From Monarcha castaneiventris obscurior (Eukaryota > Chordata > Aves > Passeriformes > Monarchidae), in assembly GCA_026261815.1 (NCBI GenBank), contig JAMPIT010000350.1:2418001-2482000 (forward strand): 64,000 nucleotides of DNA, read 5' to 3'. Under the pieces are notes generated by a model. The model had not been told where the DNA came from, did no database searches, and was given only the letters and a program-made list of their open reading frames with translations. The translations under genes and the position numbers were made by a program. Of this stretch, positions 1 through 12,200 are shown one piece after another (position 1 is the first letter of the stretch; every line of letters starts with the position of its first letter).

Positions 1-28
1 GCCCAAACCATTCTATGATTCTGTGAGA
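1..28 (+). mobile_element. CR1 LINE 3' tail, cut by the window edge
   Basis: The first bases read CCCAAACCATTCTATGATT followed by CTGTGAG. This is the typical 3' end of avian CR1 non-LTR retrotransposons, which end in short ATTCTATGA-like repeats. Only the last bases are present; the body of the element lies left of the window. The plus orientation is inferred from the tail. Confidence 0.8.
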
Positions 29-573
29 GGAGTAAGGATGCGTGTATCTGTGCAGAAGCAGGACTGTGGCTGGCAGACAGCGGGGCATGTTGCAATTGCA
101 GACTTCATGGTGATGCAGAACCCCTGCGTGCCACCCTGAGCCTGTGCAGGGCCTGCCAGAGCTCCTCAGGTGGGGTTTTGCTGCACAGGGAACAACCTGT
201 CCCGAGAGCCTCCGTGCAGGGTTTGCATCCAGCATCGCCTGAGTGACAGCCTAGCCCAGATGATCTCCCACTGGAGACGGCTACGTCCCAGAGAGGGCAG
301 GTTCCCCACCACCAAAGGAGAGCTTTCACCTGCTTCCAAAAAGCCCTGTTCAGGGCCAGTTTTCTGCACCTTTATTGTCCCTGCGGAGCTACACCTGCTT
401 CAGCAGTTTCTGTACAGAGCAGCAGCTGGGACTGGGGGAGCTTTCTGAAAAACCTTTGCTTGCTGCAGTGGGGAAGGAGTGAGAAGGGGGAACATCAGGT
501 CACAGGTTAATTCCTGAGGCTTGCCTGAAAGTGATTCCTCAGAAAGAAAGAGAAAAAAACCTTGCTTTGTCTC

Positions 574-590
574 TTTTTTTTTTTTTTTTT
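574..590. repeat. Homopolymer T17
   Basis: An uninterrupted run of 17 T lies in an otherwise AT-rich stretch. No element body was recognised next to it, so it is called simple repeat and not the poly(A) tail of a minus-strand retroposon. Confidence 0.85.
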
Positions 591-3500
591 AAATATAATC
601 TGGTACATAGCAGCCCAAGTTACCAGCATCTCATATTGTGGGTTGCTTCATCCACTCTAAATATCACCTCTTTTTGCAATCTGTCCTGACATATTTCTCT
701 CATTTTGCTGTGTACAAATGCATCTGTGGCTCTACCTAAAATTACAAAGGAAATATGATAAAAATGGGTTATTCATGTCAAGGCAACCAGAAAGTAAAGC
801 TTTTCTTTAGTGTCTAAGCACAAAATTCACCGTAAGTATCTTTGGTACTAGAAAGACAGTTTATTCAAGTTAAATACTAAATGTGGGTCACGATTCATCA
901 AAAGACATTCTTAGCTCCAGTCCATCACTGTCTGTATATGTGTCCAGTGAAATACATCAGGATGTGCTGAAATCCTGCTGAAAACTTGCCTGATTTGGGA
1001 ATAAGTGCCTTTTGTGCCCTTGCTGCTTGAGTTTAAAAAACCCGGAAATGTGGATCACAGTTTTTAGCTTTGGAAATCAGTCACTGCAGAGATGTCTTTA
1101 GCAGGCAGGGCACAGAAAGCCTTGAAGGACTGGATGCACAGCTGCAGTGGCCAGCAGCTATGGTAGTCCCACACTGCACAGTCTGTAGTATCACTGCCAC
1201 GCTCTGCCAAACCCCCACGCTGCAGGGTTTCCAAGGAGACATTAGACCATGTTAGTGTCTCGTAGGAGTTGGAAACCTGCTCCATCTGACATATTATTTA
1301 ATATTTCCATTAATAGAGCTTGGCAAAACTACCAATTTCTGGTCGAGCTTCTCTCAGGGCAGAGGCCAATAGCTACCCTTGCACATGAATGGGAGTTTTG
1401 GCATTCACATGCGAAAAAAAGTGGGAGAAAGTGGAGAAGACAACTTGGAAATACTTTGAGGTTAGCGAGGGAACCTGTAATGAAATTCCTGAGCCAACTC
1501 CTTGGTTTGCAAGGGGCAGGAATGAGAGCAGAGACTGTCCGAAAAATCAGGGAAACAAACGAAAAAATGGGAAAAAAAAATGGAAATGTTTTGTGTTCTG
1601 TAGCAGTTTAGTCACCACATGTTGTAGAGGAAAATGGATAAAAAGCTGAATTTTGCTACTTAAAATTCACTTTTTTTTTTCTTTCTCTACAGGGACATCA
1701 CATTGAATAGTCATGAGCATAGAATATAAAAGGGACATGCCCAGGGCAGACTAGAAAAGCATACTCCTCTTCTGGGCCCATGGGGAGAGATGAGGGGAGC
1801 AGCACTGCTCACCTTCATGCTCTGAGATGCTTATTTGTTTTCCCATCTATTCTTGTCCTCCAAAAGATGTGACTGTGTCAATAACAGTTTCACTAGTAAG
1901 GCAGTAATGAAATACTTACTTTGGCCTGGATTTTGACCCTGAACCGCTATGCAATACCAATGAGCTCTCAGAACTCCTCTAATCCATTGTTACATTACCT
2001 CCCTGGGGAACAGACTGGCACACAAGTGGTAGTCAGCTAAATTTTGCAGCCAGAGACATTTAATTTTACAACTTTCTAATTAGAAGGATAATTAAAATTT
2101 TTTTAAGACAAGGTCAGAGAAACATCCGTCAGGGACAGTCTGGATGTCTTGCAGCCTGTCTCAGTGTGGGGTTTGGACTGTGTGATGTCCCAAGGCGCTT
2201 CCCAGCCCTCTGCTTTCACACCTTCTGGTTTGAACGGTTGGACGGCTGCAGCCGGCTGAGCTCTGGACGCAGCACCCTGCCTCACCAGCTGTGCTGTGTG
2301 AGGCTTTTGCTGACAGGGAAGGCGGGAGCCTCTCCAGGTGTGAGAACGTTAAAAGCAAATATAATCTTGCATTTTAAGTGGCAGAGCCGAATGCCTTCCC
2401 ATCCTTGCCAGAACCACTCACGTGTCACCTCGCTGACATTAATTTTACTCTCACTTCATGCTGGAGAGCAGGACTGGGTTATGGATGATGACTGAAGAGC
2501 TTTACTGTCTTTAGTAAAGCCTTTGGGCTGCACACTTCTGTTTTCCAGCCTTGTGAGAAGCTCTCATGTGAAATACTCCCCAAGGAGTGATGGGGGTCAG
2601 ACCTGATGAATTTCCTTACTGGATTAGTGGACAAGGGGGAAACAGTAGGCACAGTTCATCTAGCTGTCAGGGGTGCATTTAATACCACACTGCACAACAG
2701 ACTGATCTGCAAGGTCAGAAAGGATGGCATAGAATAGGCAAGAAAATGCTGAAAGGGATTCAAAGATGGCTTAAGGGCAGAGAAAAGGCAAAGTCATTAA
2801 TGAGGAAAATTTTAAGCAGTTATCTTTATTTTTTTGTGCCAGTTCTCTTGAGGAAGATATTCAGAAAACAGTGAAGGGGGAGGGTGGTCTAGCCTGGTAG
2901 GATGACAAAGGATACAAATGCAGGGTTGAAGTGCCTTCTAGCATTCTCGTTTCTGTCCTAAGGAGCTGGATACCAGTTTACATCAGATTCAGATTGGACC
3001 CAAAAAGCAGAAGTTGATGAGCAGAGGGATCAGTCTGCTTCTGTGGGAACAGGCTCCTGCTCGCACACACAGCAGGACTGAGTTTTCCCCCTTTGCTTTC
3101 ACATCTTCTCCCTGAGGTCCCTATTGTTTGAAAAAAAGATATTTAAGTCCTGGGTTTCAATTCACCAAACAGATAAATCTTCCTCCCAGTGATGCCCAAG
3201 AGCTTTGCCACTTGCATGGCCAGCTAAACCACAACACCAGGCCAGGCAGTGCTGAGGTGCTGGAACATGGGGAGACCCTGAAGAATGACCCTACACAGCT
3301 CCAGACCCTCTGCTTTGTCAGAGTCTTTGCAAATTGGTTATAATGGGCCACTTCAAACACACCTGAGCCGCAGCCCTCTTTGAGAAGTTCTGACACCTTC
3401 TTGGCTTGAGGCAAAAAGGTGAAAGTGTAGCTTCTTGACACCATTTTCAGATTAATTTCTGCATGAAATATGGCTGCAATGGCATTGCTTTTGGAAACTT

Positions 3501-4231
3501 AGGGCTTTTTTTTTCTGCTTCTTACTGGTTTTCAGATTTAACACATTTTCTTTTTTCAGCTATATGCTAATTAACATCAAACTGTAATGAGATAGAATAA
3601 TTTAAAAAATAACTTAAACGAGCCAAGAGTTATAAAAATAACAAATCCTGTGGGTAGGATCCAAAAGATTTTCTATCATGCTGACTGATTAGAAGACTCA
3701 CTTAATTGTCTGTATGGAAATTTTGTGTCGCCAATTCCTGGCATTCAGAAATTTTGAGATTTTAAAATTAACAGGCTCACATCACGTCTATTTGCTTTTT
3801 GACTGATTTTGTAACCTCTACACTGCAGGCTCCTTTGTTTCAACATAAGGATTTTTTTCTGAAAAATCAAGGAAAAGGAGCTCTTCTAATTGTTAAAGGC
3901 AGGCCGAGATTCTCCAATGTTCACTGGGTTTCAAGGACAGTGGTCTTAAAATATTGCATATGTTGGGCATGTCACAAAGACTATACAGATCTGTAGGAGT
4001 AGCGTATTTTCAATATGAAGAAAATACACAGATTTCAGTTTCAAAACTTCTCTTTTTCAGTGTTAGGACATTTCCACCAGAAATTGGACTGACTGTGTGC
4101 TGTTGGTGCAAGGTGGACAGCCTGGTTGGAAAAGCAGGCCACACAACATGGTTTTTTAAGGTTTGCATTCTGGAGGATTTAAATTCTTCATTCCTAAAGT
4201 TACTGGAAAGGATCTGATTCAGGTACACTGC

Positions 4232-4261
4232 TGTCATACACACTGGGATGTGTGTATGACA
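4232..4261. repeat. Perfect 12-bp inverted repeat (hairpin)
   Basis: TGTCATACACAC at 4232-4243 is followed by the six-base spacer TGGGAT and then its exact reverse complement GTGTGTATGACA at 4250-4261. The stem has no mismatch. No flanking transposon ends or gene explain it. It could be chance, a MITE remnant core or a structured RNA element; nothing in the sequence decides this. Confidence 0.7.
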
Positions 4262-7200
4262 CACTCCATTTCTTTGGGTACAAAGGATGTTTCCACCTCC
4301 ATCCCACTCCACATCTCAGTTGAACACTTCCTGCAAGCCAGGGCTGGACTCTCTCAGTGGCTATCCAGATGGGGCCAGGAGATGGATCCCAAGGAGAGCT
4401 GGACTCCCCAGGGAAGATGATGCCATGTGGTACCAGCAGCACTACATCGTGGGAGCTGGACCCCATTGCAGCAATGGTTCCTGGGGCAGAGGACTGAAGC
4501 TCTGCATGGCTGATGCCTTTGGGGAAAGAGTTGTCAGGAGCACTGATGCTGCACCTCACATTTTGGGAGACCAGGTCTGCTCAAGGTCCCGATAACTGGG
4601 TAACCAATACCTTGGGTATTAAGCAGAACTGGGAGACAACCAGTTTATCTCCCCACTTCTTCCCTATAGCTGAAGACACGTGTGATAACCCTTGCTGAAG
4701 ACTGCTTTACAGAAGCAGTCCCAGTAGCAGTAAAATTGGCCATAGCCAAGCTTTGCTCAAAAGTTCATCATCCCCCTGTCAGAGGGTTTACTCAAGGCAG
4801 GGTCCAACTTGAGCAGACAGGCAGTGTCTGCAAGCTCAGGAGACACAGAAAAGTGATGCAGGAGGGACAGAGCTGCATCATCATTGCTGGTATCAAACAC
4901 GGCTGTGGCCATAGCGGGGCTTTCTGTATAACAGTGCTGTTTAAAAACTGTGCTCAGGCCAGGCTGTCCTTGATTAAGAGCAGCCAGATGGACACCATAA
5001 ATCAGCTGGAAAACTCTGGGCCAAACTCCATGCTCACACTGATTCAAACAGCCCCATTCAATGTCACAAATGAGATTTGTGCAAACGGAGCCCAGAGCAG
5101 AATTTGGCCTTTCATGTTTGTTTAGATTAAGAAATTTGGACAGTAAAAGCTCGGTTATTTTCTGGCTAGCAGGGTGGGTATCAGAGCACTTGAACAGTGG
5201 GAAGCCCAGACAGATGGTTACATGAATCACAGCAAGGCAGGTCTGATTATCTTGATATTTTCCATGAGATAAAGCAGGGGGAAGTGGTGCCATATGGTGG
5301 AATATGGCTGAGGGACTCTCAGCAGCTGGGCAGGATGTGAGCACTTTCTAAGGCAAGTGAAAGAGTGATCAGAGGGTCAGACAAGGAAAAGGTGGCTTTC
5401 TGGGACAGCCAGAGATGCTGAGCCACTGGAGCAGCAGTGTCCTGAGGGAAGGATGGGAGAATAAAACCAGACAGGTTGGTCAGTGCAAAAGCACTGCAGC
5501 ATGGAGAGAAACAGGAGAAAAGTAAATGTGTGAGGGTAAGAAAGAAGGAAAGAAGTTTTGCATGGAGGAAGAGGAAAGCCAGTGCCTTTTTTGGGGCTGA
5601 GTGCCTACAGAAAGGGCAAAGGGGACAGGAGAGCAGTGCTGATGATGTTCTCTGTCTCCAGAGGCTGCTGTTGTTTTGCTGAACCCCACAGTTACTTCTT
5701 ACAGGCTACCCTAGAATAGAAACAGCCTATAGTTTGCCAGTCCATCTTATCCTGAGGACTGCAGCAAAAAGGAAATGGCACAGAAGGAGTGGATTTCCAC
5801 AGACATCTAAAAAAAGTGAACTTGTGAACAGTCCTTTAGACTCCACTTTCATGAGCTATTGGCTGGGGTTGTTGGTGTGAGGCTTTCTGTTTTGCTTGTA
5901 GCCAATCTGTTTACAGAATACCCCCATTTAAAAAAAATATGCTACCTAAAAGAAGGAAATTTACTCTTCTGAGATAATCAAAGGATACAGTGGGTTTATT
6001 TTTTTCAGCCCAAACAACAAGAACTCTCTGGCAGACTGTGCCTAGGGGCTGTGCAGGTGCACCAGAGCAATGGTGTCTTTCACACAGAGAGCATCAAGAA
6101 GGTGCCACAGTGCCACACAACATACCAGAAACAGCTCTCCACATCAGTAGTAAATCCAGAGTACAGTGGTAAAAAATGTACTCAAGAGGTCAAAAATATT
6201 TTAGCTGCAACACCTTGGATAACCAAGGGGGCATGGGGCTGATCCAGGGTCTAGATACCCAAGAGTGGTGGCAGTGGCATGAGATGAAGAGAGATGTGCA
6301 GTGCTGTATCTCAGCTTGACCACCATTTCCCAGAGAGGATTATTTGGGGGTTTTTCTGCAGTGGCTGGCAGGAAAATCTCACATGTTTAAATTGGGGAAG
6401 TGTTGTAGATGTTGTTTGGGTCTGGTCAGGGAAATGAGGAATGAGTTTTCTTTTGTTTGGGTTCCGTGGTTTGCTTGAAGCTGGCTGCATGTTTAGCAAA
6501 CCTCAGAAGTAAGGTTAGACACATCAGTGAGCGAGTGGAAAAGTACTGGGGAGGAAGTGTGTGAGGGCTGTCTGCAGGATACCACATGGGCTGGCTGGGC
6601 CACAGGCTGGGTGCACCAAAGCTCATGCCCCACAGTGCTGGACCTGGCTGCAGTCACAAAACCCATGGGACACAGCGTGTGAGCCCTGGTGATGCTGCAT
6701 CACGGGCCCTCCACCTCCAGGCCCCCCAGCTCCAGGAGCCAGCCCAGCCTGGCAGGACAACCTGGGTAAGCAGCATTGGAGACCACTTCAAGGGGCAAAG
6801 TGTCAATAACTTGAGGTGTAAGGAAACAGCAAGAGTAGATGACTCACTGGAAGTTAAATGGGACAAACAGTTTCAAACCACGTGCCTGACTTTACACAGG
6901 ACTCATCCAGCATGCAGCTAGTTGCTCTGATTTATTAACATTAGCTGATGTCCAGCAATACAATTCCAGAGTGAAGCCATAATTCCCACTTTTTTTATAA
7001 CTGTAGGCATCTCAAAAATCTTCTGTGAGTGCAGGTGCAGACAGTGCAGGGACCATTTTCAGAGTGGAGTTATGTGCTACTGTTTTATTCTAAGAATCGG
7101 AAGGGACTGTACAGTATTTCTGTCAAGTCATGACCCCATAGAAGGGCTGATTGTCTCTTGCGTGCTGAGGAAATAGCAAATGTCTCTCTTTATTTTTTTC

Positions 7201-9165
7201 TGTCAGAAGATTGAATAGACAGATTGCACAACAGAGGAACTGGACCCTTTGCATGGAGAAGTAGCTGTGTGCAGTAAGTGATAGCCTTTTGAGTCAGCCG
7301 ACAGCTTCATCGAGAAATACAGGGTATATTTGCAGGGATGTAAAAGTGACAGTGTGTGGGTAGCCTCTTACCAGAGGCAGGTAATAAGAGAGGCCCAAGG
7401 GAATGGAAGTGGTGAGGGGCAGCCTTGTTATGCTCCCAAGGTGGGGCTCATGTCATGACACACCATGTGAAAAGTAGGAATGATTAACTGTGGATGTAAA
7501 AAAGCAGGATTTAAGGTGAGAAAAGGGAATTGATTTCAGATTTAGGGTCTGAGGCACTTCACAGAATGGCTCTTGCAATTTGTTAGCCAGATCAACATAT
7601 GATATCTTACTTAGGAAATGTTCATCTCTGCTTGACATGCCAACGCAGGGGTGGATGTCAATGGAGACAAGAAAAAGGACTGGTTTGCCTTATCTGGCCT
7701 CTTTTGCAAATGTCTTCACTTTCAGCAGTTTATAGCTTCCATCTTGTCCACATAATTCAGAAATATTTCCAGACAAACGCTGACTTCAGAGGCCAAGCCA
7801 CAAACTCCCTTGCCAGCAGTGACCTGGTATGCAGCAGAGTTGTGAACCAGTGGCTGGTTCTCTGCTGCTGCCATCACCAGCAAAGGCACAGTGAGAGGCA
7901 GAGTTCTCCTCCCAGGCATCCTTTGAGCTCAGGAACAGGCATTTGAGGGATTTTGGCACACTCCCAGGTGATGGGGTCTTCATGCAAACCAGCTGCCTGG
8001 ATGTGCTGTGCAAAGCCGAGCTTTGGGCAGCAGGACTGAAATGATTTCTTGGGAAGGGCTGTGGACTTGTTACTTCCCTGGAGCTGCCACGACTCCAGTA
8101 CAACACCATGTGTGCTGTGATTAAATGGCAATTACTCAGTGTCAAAGCAGAGGTCACAGTCATTACTGCCAGGGATCCTTTCTGGCCACAAACGCTGCAG
8201 TGAACAACAACATCCATCCAGCCTGTGAGTCCAGCATGAAAAGCACAGTCCCAGGTGTGATTTTCAGGATGCTCACCCTTACCTGGGGGCTGTAGGAGCT
8301 CTTTCCCAGTCGAGCTGCTCTCCTGCTTGTACCAGCCCAAGTGCTGGACTCATCTGTCCTGTGGAGATAAAGTTGTGTGGGTTTATGAAGATCGTACAGT
8401 TTGGATTTTATGAGTGCAGACATCTCCTGTCTCTCCAGCTGCAGGAGGGCAGGATACATGCTCTCTTCCCAGCTGGAAGCAGAGACCACCTGTTTGGCTC
8501 CTGTTGCAGCTGCCTGTGGAGAGGCTGGGCAGGTGGAACATGCAAAAGCTTACTGAGAGGCTGGGGCGAGGGCTTGCACACTGGGCAATGCTGCCCCACA
8601 GGCGGCCAGAGCCCTTGGCTGAGGACTGCAGGACAAAACCAGAGCAGGCAGGAAAATAACGGGCAGGAAAATAATGAATCCATCTAGGTGTCTTGTGCAC
8701 ATGAATGTGTGTACTTGTGAGGGGCTGAGGAATGTGCAGAGCCAGAAATGCATAGAAGCAAACCCTCTAGGACAAGCAGGCCAGATTACAGTGCCTCTGG
8801 TTTACTCTAAAGGAGCCCTTCCCATTATGTCACGGGGGAAAGAAACACGTTGTTGCTGTTCTATGGTGATCAAGGTAAAAATTTGTTGATCTGCCACTCT
8901 TTTGATCCAGAAAGCCTGAGCTGGTAGAGCATGATGCTGAGTTTTGACAGATGAAGAGACGGAAAATGAGCAATGCAGGAACACACTGTGCTAAGGAGCA
9001 GTCACACCTAGAAAGGACAAGGGAAGCATTCCCATCTTTTCTGATGGTGGGAAGTGGGAAGCTTACTACAGACAGGCACAGACAGAGAAGTCATTTGCAA
9101 TCGCCTTGCCCATGGATAACAACAATCATAAAAAACTGGAAAATATGTATTTCTTTAGGCTTACA

Positions 9166-9231
9166 CACAATTACTGTCTACTTTCCACACAATTACTGCC
9201 TATTTTCCACACAATTACTGCTTATTTTCTT
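9166..9231 (+). repeat. Short tandem repeat, three copies of 22 bp
   Basis: The word CACAATTACTG recurs at 9166, 9188 and 9210, giving an exact 22-bp period. The variable part between copies is a TCTACTTTC/CCTATTTTC-like spacer. The copies differ at only a few bases, so the expansion is fairly recent. The stretch is intergenic with no associated gene. Confidence 0.85.
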
Positions 9232-9409
9232 TTCTATTCATTTGCATATTCATTCCAAATCCTTTCATACACAATTTAACAGATAGAAAAGAAACTCTCC
9301 CTCAAAATTCTTTGTTTTTACATGAGACGCTAAACTGTCAATAATAATCACCTTCTCCAAAGCCAGCCTAAGCAGTAGAAAACTTGTGGAAGGGTATGGA
9401 ATTTACTTT

Positions 9410-9429
9410 TTTGTTTGTTTGTTTGTTTG
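9410..9429 (+). repeat. (TTTG)5 microsatellite
   Basis: Five consecutive TTTG units, preceded by a short T run. This is a simple tetranucleotide repeat. Confidence 0.9.
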
Positions 9430-11842
9430 AGTCACAATCTCATTTAATAAAAAATTTCTAGAGTATCAGTTTTATAGAAACACGTTTTGGTTGTTACCTT
9501 GTAAGATTATTTCCCCCAAGAGCCATCACTAAGGTGGGAAGGGGAGAACCCACAGCATCCCTGATTTGGGCTGTTTCTGCAGGTCTCCAGGGAGGGTGAC
9601 CACGGTGTTGCTGGGAAGGTGCAAAGGACAGTTGAGACTCCCATGTACTGCAGTGCTTGTGACATACTTCACCAGAATACCTGATTAATCGACTCTTTCT
9701 GAATGCTAGACAAGACATTGTGTCAGAAGGTACATGGACTTTTAGAGCTTCTACCCATGCAGCTGCATTTTATGAATTAAGCTGTATTTTAATACGTTTT
9801 TAAACTAAAGTGATGTTCAGAATCTGAAACATTTTAAACATTGGCTTGTTTAAGATTTTAAAAATATTTTTAATAATGAATTTAGTGAGACAGATTTCCC
9901 TCAAACTTGAGCCTGATTATCCCCAATTACCTCCCCTACCCTGGGCATTGCCCCTTCATTTTCAGCTGGGCACCACTCTTTCCCATTGGGCTGCTTCTGA
10001 CTGTACCAAGTGAGCTGAACTAATTTATCCGAGCACTATGATTTCAGAACAGAAAATAGTTTTGAGTTAATTTAGAGGCTGACTCAGCAGTTTTCCGGAG
10101 GATAACTTAATTTAGAGACAGGACCTGAATTCCCCATCCCTGAGACATTGAAAAGTTGCATCTCTCTCACAGGTGACTCACCACACATCTCAGCCAAGCC
10201 CAAAGTCTGCCCTGCCTGTCCGGGCACGTGGCATGGTGATCAGTGTGACATTTGGCTTCTTTGAAAGTGCAGCAGACTCAGCTGAAAATATTTCTGGGAC
10301 AAACTTATAAAAATGCTGAATTGCAGATAGCTTCTGACCTTGCCCTCAGGGCAACTGATGTAAAATACTGGTTTAGGAGCTTTCTGTAGTAAAAAATTCC
10401 ACCATGAGGAAGAGAAACAAGCTGTTTCTGTCCTGATGATTGGTATGATTATTGCTGTGATGCTCTACACCATGGCTCTTACCTCTCCTTGTCAAATGGA
10501 TGCCACAAACTCTAAATCAAGTGACATCATCTCTGACATTTTGGCTATTATTGTACCAGACCAAAAGATTTATATTTTGCTCAACATAAAGTAGTTACAA
10601 CTTGTCTCTGCTGAGGAGAAAGTCACAAGTGGAATTTGATGTCATTAAAACAATTTCTTTCTCCTTAAATCAAACCCTGTTCATTATGACGATTTAATTC
10701 AACATCTCTTGTCCTTACCACCTGCTGCTCAGAGATGCCTACTCAGCTTTTGGCTAGCAAAATAAATTTCTCTAGCAAGTTCCACCAGCTTTTTCATGCT
10801 ATTCAGGCAAAAATAGAGACTCTATTTGAAGAAATTCAACTTCAGACATATCAGAAATATGAGCCACCCCCTCCCAAAAAACTGGTTCAATTTTACATTA
10901 TATACTGACTATACATCTTTCATTTCCTCAAGGAAACATATCTGTAAGATTTCCAAAGCCAAAAAACATATACATATATACACCCTCAGGCTCACAGGCA
11001 CCTGAAACTGCAATGTATTAACTTGTCCCTGTCAGTTCCCTATAATGTATAGATGAGCTTATTTTGAAGCCTGCTCTCCTTGCAGTCAGTAATAACCCAT
11101 GCAGAAGTAGCTGAGTACACCCACAGTAATCAAAAACTCTGCAGAGAGAAAATTCCTGAGCAGAGATAATATATTTAAACCTCAGGAACCTCCATGCTTA
11201 TGCACTCGACATTTTCACAGACATACGTACACATCTAAGAAGGGCTGGAAAGTTATAAAAGTTAAGGTCAAAAAAAAGAGTTGTCAAATTTGGACTTGTC
11301 TTTTCCAATGTGTCAACATCCAAATGTTTCCTGTTTTGTCACTCTTTTCCTTTTTGTAGGGAATATGTGATAATAACTTAAAAAATGGAAGTAAATAGGA
11401 ATACTGAGAGAAACTAGAGCATCAAATCTCTCCCAAATATTTCACACATTCCCCCTCCTCACACCCCATGCATTGTGTTTTCAAATTGCCCAAGACTTGG
11501 TTTACTAATTAAAAGCTATGACTCTCTGCTAAATTGTGATGAGCCATGGCGTGGTAGTAAACCAGCTCTGTGTATAGAAAGTTCTTGAAACCATTGCTGT
11601 GTTGGCATGGTTCATGCATTTTACAAGTATTAGGTCTGCAATGCAAGTTATGTGAGAAATCTTTTTGGGTTTGGAAAGTAATAAACATCTGGGGGAAAGG
11701 ATGACCTTCTCACTGAGAACTAATGACAAAATAAACAAACAGCCTAAACCACATGGAAAAATAACATAGCCCCCTTGCATATGTGCTCTGCATTATAGGA
11801 AGTGTAAATGCATAAAAAATGATTGGTCAGGTGTGAAGCAAA

Positions 11843-11857
11843 TGTGTGTGTGTGTCC
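11843..11857 (+). repeat. Short (TG)n run
   Basis: A short TGTGTGTGTGTG run just upstream of the decayed retrotransposon fragment. It is too short to be notable except as a possible marker. Confidence 0.6.
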
Positions 11858-11898
11858 CTCCCTTTCCTCCACATTAATACAACATTAAGATTGCAAAT

Positions 11899-12200
11899 AT
11901 GATCATGAACTATCAAGAGGGCACTGGAATTATGTGCAATAAGCCACATGTGTTTCTAAATGAAAGATCTTGCCAAACGGTCTTGATTACATTTTATGAT
12001 GGAGTTTTACTGTTACTGGACAAAAGCAATGACGTAAAGGAAATATTCTGGGATTTTAGGGAAGCAAATGATAGGGTATCTCACACCAAAGAATAATAAT
12101 CAAAACTGGCTTGGAAATGAACATTGTCCCATGGATTGAAAACTGGCTGGAAAGCTACAAACACAGAGCTATGAAGCATAACAAGACCTTTAGCAGAGAA
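11899..12200 (+). mobile_element. Decayed CR1/L2-clade LINE reverse-transcriptase fragment
   Basis: One plus frame (11899-12096) carries the words ERSCQT, LITFYD and FWDFREANDRVSH. These line up in order with the GKSCxTNLxxFYD and YLDFxKAFDxVSH blocks of CR1-type reverse transcriptases. After a stop near 12,096 the similarity resumes in another frame as WIENWLES (about 12,135-12,160), matching the downstream W-I-x-N-W-L block. Codon disruptions and the frame change show a dead, ancient copy. The family assignment rests on motif order, not on an alignment. Confidence 0.65.

Larger units (their letters stand above)
29..11890. other. Intergenic stretch without recognisable genes
   Basis: I read both strands and found no exon with recognisable protein similarity. 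The stretch is mixed AT-rich and moderate-GC sequence with short overlapping open frames on both strands. It contains a T17 run (574-590), a perfect hairpin (4232-4261), a 3 x 22 bp tandem repeat (9166-9231) and a (TTTG)5 microsatellite (9410-9429), listed separately. The longest open frame is on the minus strand at 4757-5344 (195 codons). It overlaps a 147-codon plus-strand frame and resembles no family I know. A very weak CR1-like patch near 7080-7140 (AAGAATCGGAAGGGAC) is too decayed to call. Confidence 0.6.

Noticed and set aside
1718..1733. TATA-like ATATAAAAGGG in the left intergenic region
   Set aside because: No exon or open frame of note follows it, and one AT-rich motif alone is not enough for a promoter call.
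7080..7140. Possible CR1 tail on the minus strand (AAGAATCGGAAGGGAC)
   Set aside because: Only one short word resembles CR1 and the neighbouring blocks do not follow the consensus.
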